The translations under genes were made by a program, and so were the position numbers. The notes below the pieces were generated by a model. It was not told the DNA's origin, ran no database searches, and saw only the letters and a program-made list of their open reading frames with translations. From positions 1 to 64,000 of the forward strand of contig DATAOB010000047.1 of assembly GCA_036265935.1 (NCBI GenBank): DNA of 64,000 nt, given 5' to 3'. This document shows positions 17,525 through 28,429 of this stretch, piece by piece; the stretch's first letter is position 1; every line of letters begins with the position of its first letter. The DNA is from JAFASC01 sp036265935. Its GTDB lineage: Bacteria; Pseudomonadota; Alphaproteobacteria; Rhizobiales; Beijerinckiaceae.

Positions 17525-18274
17525 ATGCTCCACGAATTCCTGCCCGATAGCCGCATCGGTGTGCGGCCCCACCCCTCGCCGAACCACAACGAGCGGCCAA
17601 AGCCGATCGACTCCATCGTGCTGCACTATACGGGCATGGAAAGCGCCGACGCGGCGCTCGACCTCCTCTGCGACCCGGTCCACGAGGTCTCCTGCCATTA
17701 CCTCGTCGCCGCCGACGGCCAGGCGTTCCAGCTCGTGCCCGAGGCGCGGCGCGCTTGGCATGCCGGCCGCGGCACCTGGGCCGGCGAAACCGACATGAAT
17801 GCCCGCTCGATCGGGATCGAGATGGCCAATGCCGGCCACAAATACGGCGCGCCCCCCTTTGAGGACGCGCAGGTCGAGACCGTGATCGCCCTATGCAAGG
17901 ACATCGCCGCCCGCCAGGGCATCTCGCCAAAGCGCATCCTCGGCCATTCCGACATCGCCGTCGGCCGCAAGATCGATCCCGGCGAAATCTTCCCCTGGCA
18001 CCGGCTCGCCGCAGCAGGCGTCGGGCATTGGGTAGCGCCGGCGCCGCTCGGGACGGAAGGTCATTCCTTGCAGCTCGACGATAGCGGGCCGGAGGTGGTC
18101 GAGCTGCAGGAATCTCTCGCCAATTACGGCTACGGTATCACTGTCTCCGGCACTTACGACGAGACGACGGCAATGGTGGTGACCGCGTTCCAGCGCCACT
18201 TCCGGCCGGCGCAGCTAACCGGCATTGCCGATCCTTCGACGCGCGACACGCTTGCCCGATTGATCGGCGGATAG
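17525..18274 (+). CDS. N-acetylmuramoyl-L-alanine amidase with peptidoglycan-binding domain (AmpD-like)
   Basis: A zinc amidase of the amidase_2 (AmpD) fold that cuts the MurNAc-L-Ala bond, usually on recycled anhydro-muropeptides. Zinc-ligand motifs are IVLHYTGM near the N-terminus and LGHSDIAVGRKIDPGEIFPW further on. The C-terminal 60 residues form a peptidoglycan_binding_1 domain (VVELQESLANYGYGI ... VVTAFQRHFRP). The start at 17525 (MLHEFLPD) has GAGG eleven bases upstream; ATG 17471 is an alternative that adds 18 residues. I see no signal peptide, which suits a cytoplasmic recycling enzyme. Confidence 0.88.
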   Translation: MLHEFLPDSRIGVRPHPSPNHNERPKPIDSIVLHYTGMESADAALDLLCDPVHEVSCHYLVAADGQAFQLVPEARRAWHAGRGTWAGETDMNARSIGIEMANAGHKYGAPPFEDAQVETVIALCKDIAARQGISPKRILGHSDIAVGRKIDPGEIFPWHRLAAAGVGHWVAPAPLGTEGHSLQLDDSGPEVVELQESLANYGYGITVSGTYDETTAMVVTAFQRHFRPAQLTGIADPSTRDTLARLIGG

Positions 18275-18386
18275 CCACTAATTTAAGCGGGCAGTTGCCG
18301 GAACCGGCGGGATAACGGCCACGTTCCCCCTCACATCATTTGTTAAAGTCTGCTCGCGCGGACAGACAAGCTTCGTGAGGGGTTTC

Positions 18387-19226
18387 ATGCTGATCCGCGT
18401 GGGATTCGATATTGCCTATTCGTGCCCGCAGCCGGTCGCGACAGTTTTAAAGCTTGGCATTGAACACGGCCGCACTCCCGACCTGACCGAGCCCGACAGA
18501 CTCATTGTCGAGCCATACGCGCCGCTGCGCGAATTCACCGACTCCTTCGGCAATCGCTGCGTAAGGCTGGTCTCACCTGCGGGCGTGACGCGGCTCAAAA
18601 CCTCGGCGTTCGTGCGTGATTCAGGCTTGCCAGACGTGGTGAGGCCGGATGCGCGCGAAGTGCCGGTGCAGGAATTGCCCACTGATGTGCTGCGCTATCT
18701 CGTCGGCAGTCGTTATTGCGAGGTCGATAAGCTCGGAAGTTTCGCCTGGGCGCAATTCGGCACCGTGAAACCCGGCTGGACGCGCGTGCAGGCGATTTTC
18801 GACTTCGTGCACAATCATCTGGAATTCGGCTATCCGCATGCCCGCGCGACGCGTAGCGCCGCGGAAAGTTTGGAAGAGCGGCTCGGCGTCTGCCGCGACT
18901 TCACGCATTTGTCGATCGCGCTTCTGCGCGCAATGAATATTCCGGCGCGTTATTGCAACGGCTATCTCGGCGATATCGGAGTGCCGCCCGATCCCGCACC
19001 GATGGATTTCAACGCCTGGACCGAGGTCTATCTCGACGGACACTGGTACACGTTCGACGCCCGCCACAACATGCCGCGCATCGGCCGCATCGTCGTCGCG
19101 CGTGGACTCGATGCCGCCGACATTCCGATGATCCACACGTTCGGGCCGCATTGGCTGCAGGAATTCACGGTAATGACGGACGAGGTCGCGGAAGAATCGC
19201 AAGCCGCGCAGGCGCGGGCGGCGTAA
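18387..19226 (+). CDS. Transglutaminase-like protein with the usual catalytic His replaced by Asn
   Basis: A 279-residue protein with an N-terminal transglutaminase-associated beta domain (residues 1-90) and a transglutaminase/protease core. The core holds Cys169 in LGVCRDFTHLSIAL and Asp224 in WYTFDARHN. Between them, where the core family normally reads His-Ala-Trp, this protein reads DFNAWTEVY (Asn209). His218 lies nearby and could substitute. The start at 18387 has GAGGGG just upstream. The substrate is unknown; members act as peptidases or ligases, or lack activity. It stands alone between an amidase gene and metH. Confidence 0.82.
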   Translation: MLIRVGFDIAYSCPQPVATVLKLGIEHGRTPDLTEPDRLIVEPYAPLREFTDSFGNRCVRLVSPAGVTRLKTSAFVRDSGLPDVVRPDAREVPVQELPTDVLRYLVGSRYCEVDKLGSFAWAQFGTVKPGWTRVQAIFDFVHNHLEFGYPHARATRSAAESLEERLGVCRDFTHLSIALLRAMNIPARYCNGYLGDIGVPPDPAPMDFNAWTEVYLDGHWYTFDARHNMPRIGRIVVARGLDAADIPMIHTFGPHWLQEFTVMTDEVAEESQAAQARAA

Positions 19227-19245
19227 GCGCCAACTACATCCACAT

Positions 19246-19343
19246 CCCCGGCCGAACGAAGTGAGAGCCGGGGTCCAGGAGCAACAAGCGGATAAGCAAG
19301 AAGCAAGGCCCTGGGTCCCGGATCGCCCTTCGCGCGGCCGGGA
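19246..19343. repeat. Palindromic intergenic repeat, copy A
   Basis: This stretch lies between convergent genes. CCCCGGC (19246-19252) pairs with GCCGGGG (19267-19273), and a second arm runs from TCCCGG (19316) to CCGGGA (19343). The CCAGGAGCAACAAGC-type linker and GGATCGC...CCGGG arms relate it to the copies at 34716 and 36785. It can fold as two hairpins and may serve as a bidirectional terminator. Confidence 0.65.
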
Positions 19344-19353
19344 AAGTAGCTCA

Positions 19354-23067
<3,714 letters not shown>

Positions 23068-23069
23068 AC

Positions 23070-23984
23070 TTAGGCAGCCTCCGCCGTCGCACGCGCATCC
23101 TTCTTCGGACGCAGCCCCAACAGATGGCAGATCGCGTAAACGAGATCGGCACGATTCATTGTGTAGAAATGGAAATCGGTGACGCCGCGGTCAAAGAGGC
23201 CTAGCACCTGTTCCGCCGCGATCGCCGCAGCGATCAGGCGGCGTGTCGCCGGATCATCGTCCAGCCCTTCGAAGCGTTCGGCAAGCCATTGCGGCACGGT
23301 GGCGCCGGCGCGTTTGGCGAAGTTCGCGGTCTGCTTAAAATTCTGCACCGGCACGATGCCGGGCACGATCGGGATTGTCACGCCGCGGTAGCGCGCGCGA
23401 TCGAGAAAGCGCAAATAGCAATCGTTCTCGAAGAAGAATTGCGTGATGGCGCGCGTCGCACCCGCATCGACCTTGGCCTTCAAAACATCGATATCGAAAT
23501 CGAGCGAGGATGATTCCGGATGCTTTTCGGGATATGCTGACACCGATATTTCGAAATCGGCGATGCGCCTGATGCCGGCAACGAGTTCGGTCGAGTTCTG
23601 GTAACCTTGAGGATGCGGGGCGAACGCACTGCCGATCCCGCCCTGCGGATCGCCGCGGAGCGCCACGATGTGGCGGACGCCGGCGGTGCGATAGGCGCGC
23701 ACGACATCGTCAATCTCGTCGCGACTTGCGGCGACGCAAGTCAGATGCGCTGCCGGCGCGATATCGGTGTCGCGTACGAGGCGCTCGACCGTCGCGTGCG
23801 TGCGCTCGCGCGTCGAGCCGCCGGCGCCGTACGTGACCGATACGAATTTCGGCTGCAACGGTGCGAGTCGGGCGATGGCTTCCCAGAGCGCCGTCTCCAT
23901 CTCTTCCGTTTTGGGCGGAAAAAATTCGAAGGAAACGCTGATATCGCCGCGCGCGCCGCGGCTCGGAAGACTGGCAATCGTCAT
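23070..23984 (-). CDS. metF: 5,10-methylenetetrahydrofolate reductase
   Basis: MetF is a flavin enzyme making 5-methyltetrahydrofolate, the methyl donor for MetH. The 304-residue TIM-barrel protein shows SFEFFPPKTEEME at the start, FVSVTYGAGGSTRE, the HLTCV block, ALRGDPQGG and FFFENDCYLRF. These are the standard cofactor and folate contacts. Its ATG shares one base with the regulator stop (TGATG) and metH starts two bases after its own stop, so the three genes form one coupled unit. Confidence 0.96.
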   Translation of the reverse strand: MTIASLPSRGARGDISVSFEFFPPKTEEMETALWEAIARLAPLQPKFVSVTYGAGGSTRERTHATVERLVRDTDIAPAAHLTCVAASRDEIDDVVRAYRTAGVRHIVALRGDPQGGIGSAFAPHPQGYQNSTELVAGIRRIADFEISVSAYPEKHPESSSLDFDIDVLKAKVDAGATRAITQFFFENDCYLRFLDRARYRGVTIPIVPGIVPVQNFKQTANFAKRAGATVPQWLAERFEGLDDDPATRRLIAAAIAAEQVLGLFDRGVTDFHFYTMNRADLVYAICHLLGLRPKKDARATAEAA

Positions 23985-24991
23985 CAGGCAACCTCGCGGT
24001 GTGTGAGCAGAACGGGATCGGCTTGAATGCGGCGATCGCGCGCCAGCCAGAGCGAGACGGTGAGCTTGCCGCCCTCCCCCGCGAGCGGCGGCAGGTCGCG
24101 ATGGTCGGTCAGATCGAGAGCCGCATCGTCAAGATAGGAGGCGATCTCGTCATGGCCGAAGCCGAGACGGCGATGGGCATGGCTCTCGCGTAAGCCTTCC
24201 TCGCCATGCGGCGCGAAATCGACGAGGAGCAGACGGCCGCCGGGGCGAAGCAAGCGCGCCGCTTCGCGCAACGCGCGGCCGGGATCGTCGAGGTAGTGCA
24301 GCACCTGGTGCAGCACGACTAAATCAAAGCCATTGCGCTCGACCGGCACGGCATAGATGTCGCCTTGGCGAAGCTGCACATTGCGGAGGCCGGCGCGTTC
24401 CAGGCGGGCGCGCGCGACCGCCAGCATGGCGGGGGATTGATCGATGCCGACGGCGCGCTCGGCGAGCGGCGCCAGCAATTCCAGCATGCGGCCGGTCCCG
24501 GTGCCGAGGTCTAGCAGCGCCTGGATCGGCGCGGCGCCGATGATCTCGCGCAGCACCGTCTCGACGCGCTCCTCCGGCACATGCAGCGCCCGGATTTTAT
24601 CCCAGTTCGGCGCCTGGGCCGCGAAATAGCGGACCGCCTGTGCGTCGCGGGCGCGGCGAACCTCGGCAAGGCGCACCCGGTCCGAGAGCAGCACGGGATC
24701 CTGCGGATCGAGCCAGCCGGCGAGGGCGCGGAGCAACTCGCCTGCGGCACCGCCGGGCGCCGCCAGGAAAAAGGCCCAGCTGCCCTCGCGATGGCGGACG
24801 ACGAGCCCCGCCTCGACGAGGAGCTTGAGGTGACGGGAAATCCGCGGCTGCGACTGGCCGAGAATGGTGACGAGCTCCGTCACGGTGAGCTCTGCCTCGG
24901 AAAGCAGCGCCAAAAGCCGCAGGCGCGTCTCTTCGCCGACGGCGCCGAGGGCGGCAAGGAGGCTTTCGAAGGAGAGGCGGGGGTGCTGCAT
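23984..24991 (-). CDS. ArsR-family regulator fused to a SAM-dependent methyltransferase domain (SahR-like)
   Basis: The N-terminal 100 residues form a winged helix of ArsR type (ELTVTELVTILGQSQPRISRHLKLLVEAGLV). Residues 145-260 are a class I methyltransferase fold with the SAM loop LLDLGTGTGRMLELL. Regulators of this build sense S-adenosylhomocysteine and control methionine-cycle genes in proteobacteria (SahR). Its place at the head of a metF-metH operon fits that role. The ATG at 24991 gives the family start. There is no ribosome-binding site and the predicted transcript begins only a few bases upstream, so it may be leaderless. Autoregulation is likely through the palindrome at 25009-25024. 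Confidence 0.85.
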   Translation of the reverse strand: MQHPRLSFESLLAALGAVGEETRLRLLALLSEAELTVTELVTILGQSQPRISRHLKLLVEAGLVVRHREGSWAFFLAAPGGAAGELLRALAGWLDPQDPVLLSDRVRLAEVRRARDAQAVRYFAAQAPNWDKIRALHVPEERVETVLREIIGAAPIQALLDLGTGTGRMLELLAPLAERAVGIDQSPAMLAVARARLERAGLRNVQLRQGDIYAVPVERNGFDLVVLHQVLHYLDDPGRALREAARLLRPGGRLLLVDFAPHGEEGLRESHAHRRLGFGHDEIASYLDDAALDLTDHRDLPPLAGEGGKLTVSLWLARDRRIQADPVLLTHREVA

Positions 24992-25001
24992 CGCGGATCG
25001 G

Positions 25002-25030
25002 ATTACATATAAAGATATCTTTATGCGCAA
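25002..25030 (-). promoter_or_regulatory. metF-metH operon promoter with a perfect 16-bp palindromic operator in the spacer
   Basis: The sequence ATAAAGATATCTTTAT (25009-25024) is its own reverse complement over all 16 bases. On the minus strand TTGCGC (25030-25025) and TGTAAT (25007-25002) flank it with exactly 17 bases between, so the operator fills the promoter spacer. Transcription should start near 24995, about four bases before the ATG at 24991. This is the expected layout for repression by the ArsR-type protein encoded directly downstream. Confidence 0.75.
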
Positions 25031-25088
25031 AATAGGGCCGCGGCAAGCGCCAGGCTTTTGGCGAAGCCGGCGGCCTCTAAATAGGACG

Positions 25089-25367
25089 ATGGCCGCTGAT
25101 GCTGGCGGTTACTCGGAGGACACCTCATGGGCACCAGAAGAGCTCGCCCTCGGCTTCGCGTTATCGGCCGCCGGGTCTTTCTTCGGCTCGCATGCCCTCG
25201 CGCAGATCGGCACGACCGCGGTGGCGCCGCCCGTGCCGGGCAGCAAAGCCGGGCTCTCGGCAGAGGACAAGAAAGCCAAATCAGCAGAATGCTCGAAACA
25301 GGCCGATACGAAAGGTCTGCATGGCAAGCCACGGAAAAAGTTCCGCACGCAATGCATGAGGATGTGA
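25089..25367 (+). CDS. PsiF-repeat secreted small protein, start region probably frameshifted
   Basis: The mature part ends with a PsiF-type repeat (AECSKQADTKGLHGKPRKKF), a motif of small periplasmic proteins first linked to phosphate starvation. The reading frame also encodes a good signal-peptide core, LALGFALSAAGSFFGSHALAQ. In this frame the only nearby ATG is at 25089, with no ribosome-binding site and an acidic leader. A strong GGAGGA sits before an ATG at 25127 in another frame. Removing one base near 25139-25142 would join that ATG to the signal peptide as MGTRRLALGF. Either a one-base insertion broke the gene or the base is a sequencing error. Confidence 0.6.
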   Translation: MAADAGGYSEDTSWAPEELALGFALSAAGSFFGSHALAQIGTTAVAPPVPGSKAGLSAEDKKAKSAECSKQADTKGLHGKPRKKFRTQCMRM

Positions 25368-25439
25368 GGCGCCGGGCTCCTTGCCGTCGGCGGCCGCTCG
25401 AGCCTTTCCGAACCGCGCCGCATCGCCTATATTGATAGG

Positions 25440-25755
25440 TGCTGTCTCACGATGGCTATGGCGATAAACGGTCACCGCAATAAGCCTTTCGGACCCGGGG
25501 GCGGTACCCGGCGCCTCCACCAGAGCCCATCGAGCATGGGCTGCGGCGGGGGCGAAATAGGATCGACGAGGGTGTAAAGGGTGCGCTTTTGCCCGGCATG
25601 GTTCCGCCGTCATCGGGCCGAATCTATAGTTGCCAACGACAACTATGCTCCGGTGGCTGTCGCCGCGTAACGCGGTGCCGGTAACCGAAATCAAGCCCTG
25701 AGGGTTAGCACTTTCAGGCGGGGTTCGGAGGCACCTGGCAACAGAAGCCTCCACT
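25440..25755 (+). ncRNA. ssrA: Circularly permuted (two-piece) tmRNA gene
   Basis: tmRNA rescues stalled ribosomes and tags the product for proteolysis. The acceptor piece comes first and ends in GGCGCCTCCACCA (25510-25522). A short intervening segment follows, then the coding piece starting GGGGGCGAAATAGGATCGAC at 25548. The ends pair over seven positions (GGGGGCG with CGCCTCC). The tag frame at 25632-25670 reads ANDNYAPVAVAA then TAA. This permuted order is the alphaproteobacterial form, in which processing yields two RNAs. A TATATT at 25428 may be its -10 element. The outer ends given are approximate to about ten bases. Confidence 0.92.
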
Positions 25756-25814
25756 TCTCCGCAACCGAGCTTTAGCGTAAACTCGCGCCAGTCCGCTTAA
25801 AGGCCGCTCCGCGA

Positions 25815-26429
25815 ATGTCCACCGATTTGATTCGCTATGACCTGCGCGTGCAGGAGGCGCTGCGCGGCGTGGTGCGCCGCGTGCTGAGCGACGCGGGAAA
25901 ACACGGCATTTCGGGCAATCACCATTTCTACATCAGCTTCGCGACGCAGGCCGAAGGCGTGCGCTTGTCGAGCCGTCTTCGTCAGCAATATCCCGGACGG
26001 ATGACGATCGTGCTGCAGCACCAGTTCTGGGATCTCAACGTCGACGAGCACGGTTTCGAAGTCGGGTTGTCCTTCAAGAACGTACCCGAACGCCTCTACG
26101 TCCCGTTCGACGCATTGATGGAATTCTACGATCCCTCGGTGCAATTCGGGTTGAAATTCGAGAATGTCGCCGAGGACGAGGCTGCCGGCGATGAAGCGGC
26201 AGAGCCGGAGCCGAAACAGCCGGTCGCCAGCGTACCGTCGTTGCCGAAACCGCGTCTCGCCGACAAACGCAGTGCGGAAGCCGACAAGACGAAGCCGCGC
26301 GGCAGCGGCTCCGAGCCAGCCGAGATCCGACCGCGTCCGCGCGCGGTGAAGACGGAGGAGAAGGAGAAAGAGCCCGCGCCCGTCGGCGAGAAGATCGTGT
26401 CGATCGATTCCTTCCGGAAAAAGACGTGA
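25815..26429 (+). CDS. sspB: SspB, adaptor delivering ssrA-tagged proteins to ClpXP
   Basis: A 204-residue protein. Residues 1-125 match the SspB fold (IRYDLRVQEALRGVVRRVL, then HHFYISFATQAEGVRLSSRL and the TIVLQHQFWDLNV strand). It binds the tmRNA tag on substrates. A long acidic and proline-rich linker (residues 125-185) leads to a conserved basic tail, GEKIVSIDSFRKK, the part that docks on ClpX. The gene lies 60 bases after ssrA, so tag and adaptor are encoded side by side. Its stop overlaps the GTG start of the next gene. Confidence 0.93.
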   Translation: MSTDLIRYDLRVQEALRGVVRRVLSDAGKHGISGNHHFYISFATQAEGVRLSSRLRQQYPGRMTIVLQHQFWDLNVDEHGFEVGLSFKNVPERLYVPFDALMEFYDPSVQFGLKFENVAEDEAAGDEAAEPEPKQPVASVPSLPKPRLADKRSAEADKTKPRGSGSEPAEIRPRPRAVKTEEKEKEPAPVGEKIVSIDSFRKKT

Positions 26430-26614
26430 GCGGCGAGATAATCAATCTGCGCCGTGCGCGTAAAGCGGCTAGGCGCGCGGAAGCCGAGACAGAGGCCGCG
26501 GCAAACCGCCTTAGTTTCGGTACCAGCGCAGCCGAACGCGAGCGCGCGAAGGCGGAAAAAGCCCGCGGCGCGCGGCACCTCGACCAGCATCGGCGCGCGC
26601 CGACGAAATCGTGA
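26426..26614 (+). CDS. DUF4169-family small basic protein
   Basis: A 62-residue, highly charged helical protein opening SGEIINLRRARKAARRAEAE and ending in a RHLDQHRR motif. This pattern is typical of the alphaproteobacterial DUF4169 family of unknown function. It begins with GTG inside the sspB stop (GTGA) and its own stop overlaps the next GTG in the same way. It is therefore translated as the middle gene of a coupled trio, which hints at a link to protein turnover; that link is inference. Confidence 0.8.
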   Translation: MSGEIINLRRARKAARRAEAETEAAANRLSFGTSAAERERAKAEKARGARHLDQHRRAPTKS

Positions 26615-26913
26615 TCAAGCGCGGTCGCGGCGATGATGCCGCCGAGACGCGTCCGACGGATCTTTCAAAGCATTCCCTGGTGATCGCCGGCCACCGCACC
26701 AGTATTTCGCTCGAGCACGCCTTTTGGGACGCGTTACGCAAGATCGCGGACGAAAGACAAATGTCGATCGCCGCGCTCGTGGCTTCCGTCGATGCCGAAC
26801 GCGGAGAGGCAAATCTTTCTTCTGCGTTACGGGTATTCGTGCTGAGGGCGACCGCTGAATCTTCGCCGGCCGTGCAAACAACAAAAGCGCCCCTGCTCCG
26901 GCAGGGGCGCTGA
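26611..26913 (+). CDS. Ribbon-helix-helix domain protein
   Basis: A 100-residue protein whose central part (KHSLVIAGHRTSISLEHAFW followed by a helix-turn-helix-like DALRKIADERQMSIAALVASVD) matches the RHH_4 type of ribbon-helix-helix domain found next to sspB in rhizobia. It could bind DNA as a dimer; no target is known. GTG start at 26611 overlaps the previous gene by four bases. Its last codons form the left arm of a strong terminator hairpin. Confidence 0.78.
   Translation: MIKRGRGDDAAETRPTDLSKHSLVIAGHRTSISLEHAFWDALRKIADERQMSIAALVASVDAERGEANLSSALRVFVLRATAESSPAVQTTKAPLLRQGR
26886..26911. terminator. Bidirectional intrinsic terminator
   Basis: AGCGCCCCTGC (26886-26896) and GCAGGGGCGCT (26901-26911) form a perfect eleven-pair stem with a four-base TCCG loop. 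TTTTTT follows at some distance on the plus strand. On the minus strand TTTTGTT follows directly, so it serves the convergent oxlT gene better. It overlaps the stop codon of the ribbon-helix-helix gene. Confidence 0.85.
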
Positions 26914-26937
26914 GGCTTTGGTCTTCGTTTTTTGTTG

Positions 26938-28263
26938 CTATCGCGCCGAAGAGTGCGCGTAAACTTCAGCTGCCGCGGGGCTGGTTGATTGCTCCACCAC
27001 ACGTCGGCGCCACGGCTTCAGCACCGCAATTGCAAGCAGCGAGGCGAGAATGTTCGCCGCCGCGGCAATTAGGAACACCCCGTCCCAACTGCCGCTGCTC
27101 TGCTGCACATAATTGCCCAGCGGCACGAGCAACGATGCAGTCCCCTTGGCTGTGTAAAGCAGCCCGGCATTCGTCGTCGCGTATTGGGCGCCGAACGTGT
27201 CCGTGCAGGTCGACGGGAAGAGCGAGTAGATTTCACCCCAGGCGAAGAACACCGCGCCCGATAGGATCACGAACCAGATCGGATTCTGCCCATAGAGATA
27301 AAGCAGGTAGATGCCGACGCCTTCGAGGCCGAAAGCGATGAACATCGTATTCTCACGGCCGATCTTGTCCGACACCCAGCCGAAGAACGGACGCGTGAGG
27401 CCATTCAGGATGCGGTCGAGAGTCGCGGCGAATGTCACCGCCGTCATGGTGAGGCCCACCAACGTCACCGGCACGTTGTCGATCTTCCAATCCGCGCCGA
27501 TCGGCTTCAGGTTCGCCGTCACAAGCAACCCGCCGCTGCCGACGATAACGAACATGAAATACATCAGCCAGAAGATCGGGTGGCGTATGACTTCCGCCGG
27601 TCGGTAATTGCGCCGCGTCTGTGCGATGCGATTCGATTGGATCGGCTGCGGCACCTGCCCGGGCTGCGGCGCCAGCAGGAAGAGCGACAGAATGACGATG
27701 ATGATTCCCTGGCCGAGGCCGAAATAAAAGAAAGTCGCTTGGAAGCCGCTGTCCTTGATCATCGCTTGGATCGGCGCCACCGTCAGAGCGGATCCCGCAC
27801 CGAAGCCAGCAGCCGTCAAACCGGCAGCAAGGCCACGCTTGTCCGGAAACCATTTCAGCGCGTTGCCGACACATGTGCCGTAGACCGCGCCGGCGCCGAT
27901 TCCGGCAATGATCTGGCCGACGTAATAGCCGCTAAGCGACGTTGCATAGGAATTGGTCACCCATCCAATTCCGCAGAGAATACCACCGAAAAGGACGACA
28001 AGCCGCGGTCCATACTTGTCGACAAACCAGCCTTCGACCGGGACAAGCCACGTCTCAAACAGAACGAAAAGCGTGAACGCCAACTGGATTGACGCACGGT
28101 CCCACTTGAACGCCTTCTGGATATCGGGGACGAAGAAGGTCCAGCCGTATTGGAGATTGGCGATCATCACCATGCAGGCGATGCCGAGGACAAGCTGCGT
28201 CCAGCGGAAGGAATCGGAGATAGGGCTGGCAGGGCTAGCCGCGGGTGTCGCGAGGGTGGGCAT
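26938..28263 (-). CDS. oxlT: Oxalate:formate antiporter-like MFS transporter
   Basis: A 441-residue major facilitator protein with twelve hydrophobic segments. It resembles OxlT, which exchanges external oxalate for internal formate and so both feeds the pathway and generates proton-motive force. Recognisable features are GWFVDKYGPRLVV in the first cytoplasmic loop, the GIGAGAVYGTCVGNALKWFPDKRGLA region and GWVSDKIGRENTMF in the second half. The assignment is supported by frc and oxc directly upstream on the same strand. An inverted-repeat operator lies about 40 bases before the start. Substrate is inferred from context. Confidence 0.85.
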   Translation of the reverse strand: MPTLATPAASPASPISDSFRWTQLVLGIACMVMIANLQYGWTFFVPDIQKAFKWDRASIQLAFTLFVLFETWLVPVEGWFVDKYGPRLVVLFGGILCGIGWVTNSYATSLSGYYVGQIIAGIGAGAVYGTCVGNALKWFPDKRGLAAGLTAAGFGAGSALTVAPIQAMIKDSGFQATFFYFGLGQGIIIVILSLFLLAPQPGQVPQPIQSNRIAQTRRNYRPAEVIRHPIFWLMYFMFVIVGSGGLLVTANLKPIGADWKIDNVPVTLVGLTMTAVTFAATLDRILNGLTRPFFGWVSDKIGRENTMFIAFGLEGVGIYLLYLYGQNPIWFVILSGAVFFAWGEIYSLFPSTCTDTFGAQYATTNAGLLYTAKGTASLLVPLGNYVQQSSGSWDGVFLIAAAANILASLLAIAVLKPWRRRVVEQSTSPAAAEVYAHSSAR

Positions 28264-28301
28264 TCAAATTACTCCCTGGTCGCTCTCTGTTCGGAGCTGT
28301 G

Positions 28302-28320
28302 TTGGTATATCTGATGCCAC
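28302..28320. promoter_or_regulatory. Probable GntR operator upstream of oxlT
   Basis: TTGGTAT-ATCTG-ATGCCAC repeats, with two mismatches, the inverted repeat TTGGCAT-N5-ATGCCAA found upstream of the gntR gene at 32353. It ends 39 bases before the oxlT start. It is the weakest of three copies but has the same half-sites and the same five-base spacer. Confidence 0.6.
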
Positions 28321-28355
28321 CTTCATGCAGCCCGCACGGGCGTGCAAGCATTTTT

Positions 28356-28371
28356 GAAGCTGGCCAGCTTC
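28356..28371. repeat. Perfect 16-bp palindrome between frc and oxlT
   Basis: GAAGCTGGCCAGCTTC equals its own reverse complement across 16 bases. It lies in the 166-base gap upstream of oxlT. With no loop bases it is better suited to binding a protein dimer than to termination. I cannot name a protein for it. Confidence 0.4.
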
Positions 28372-28386
28372 TAGTTGACTTAGACT

Positions 28387-28408
28387 AAGGGCGAACGAAC
28401 CCGCCCTT
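28387..28408 (-). terminator. Terminator-like hairpin after frc
   Basis: AAGGGCG and CGCCCTT form a seven-pair stem with an eight-base loop, about 22 bases beyond the frc stop. There is no clear T-run, so termination here would be weak or Rho-assisted. Confidence 0.4.
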
Positions 28409-28429
28409 GGTCGCATTGTTGTCCCCTGC

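Noticed and set aside
25281..25754. Minus-strand frame of 157 residues
   Set aside because: It runs antisense through the tmRNA gene; the tag frame and end pairing show what this region is.
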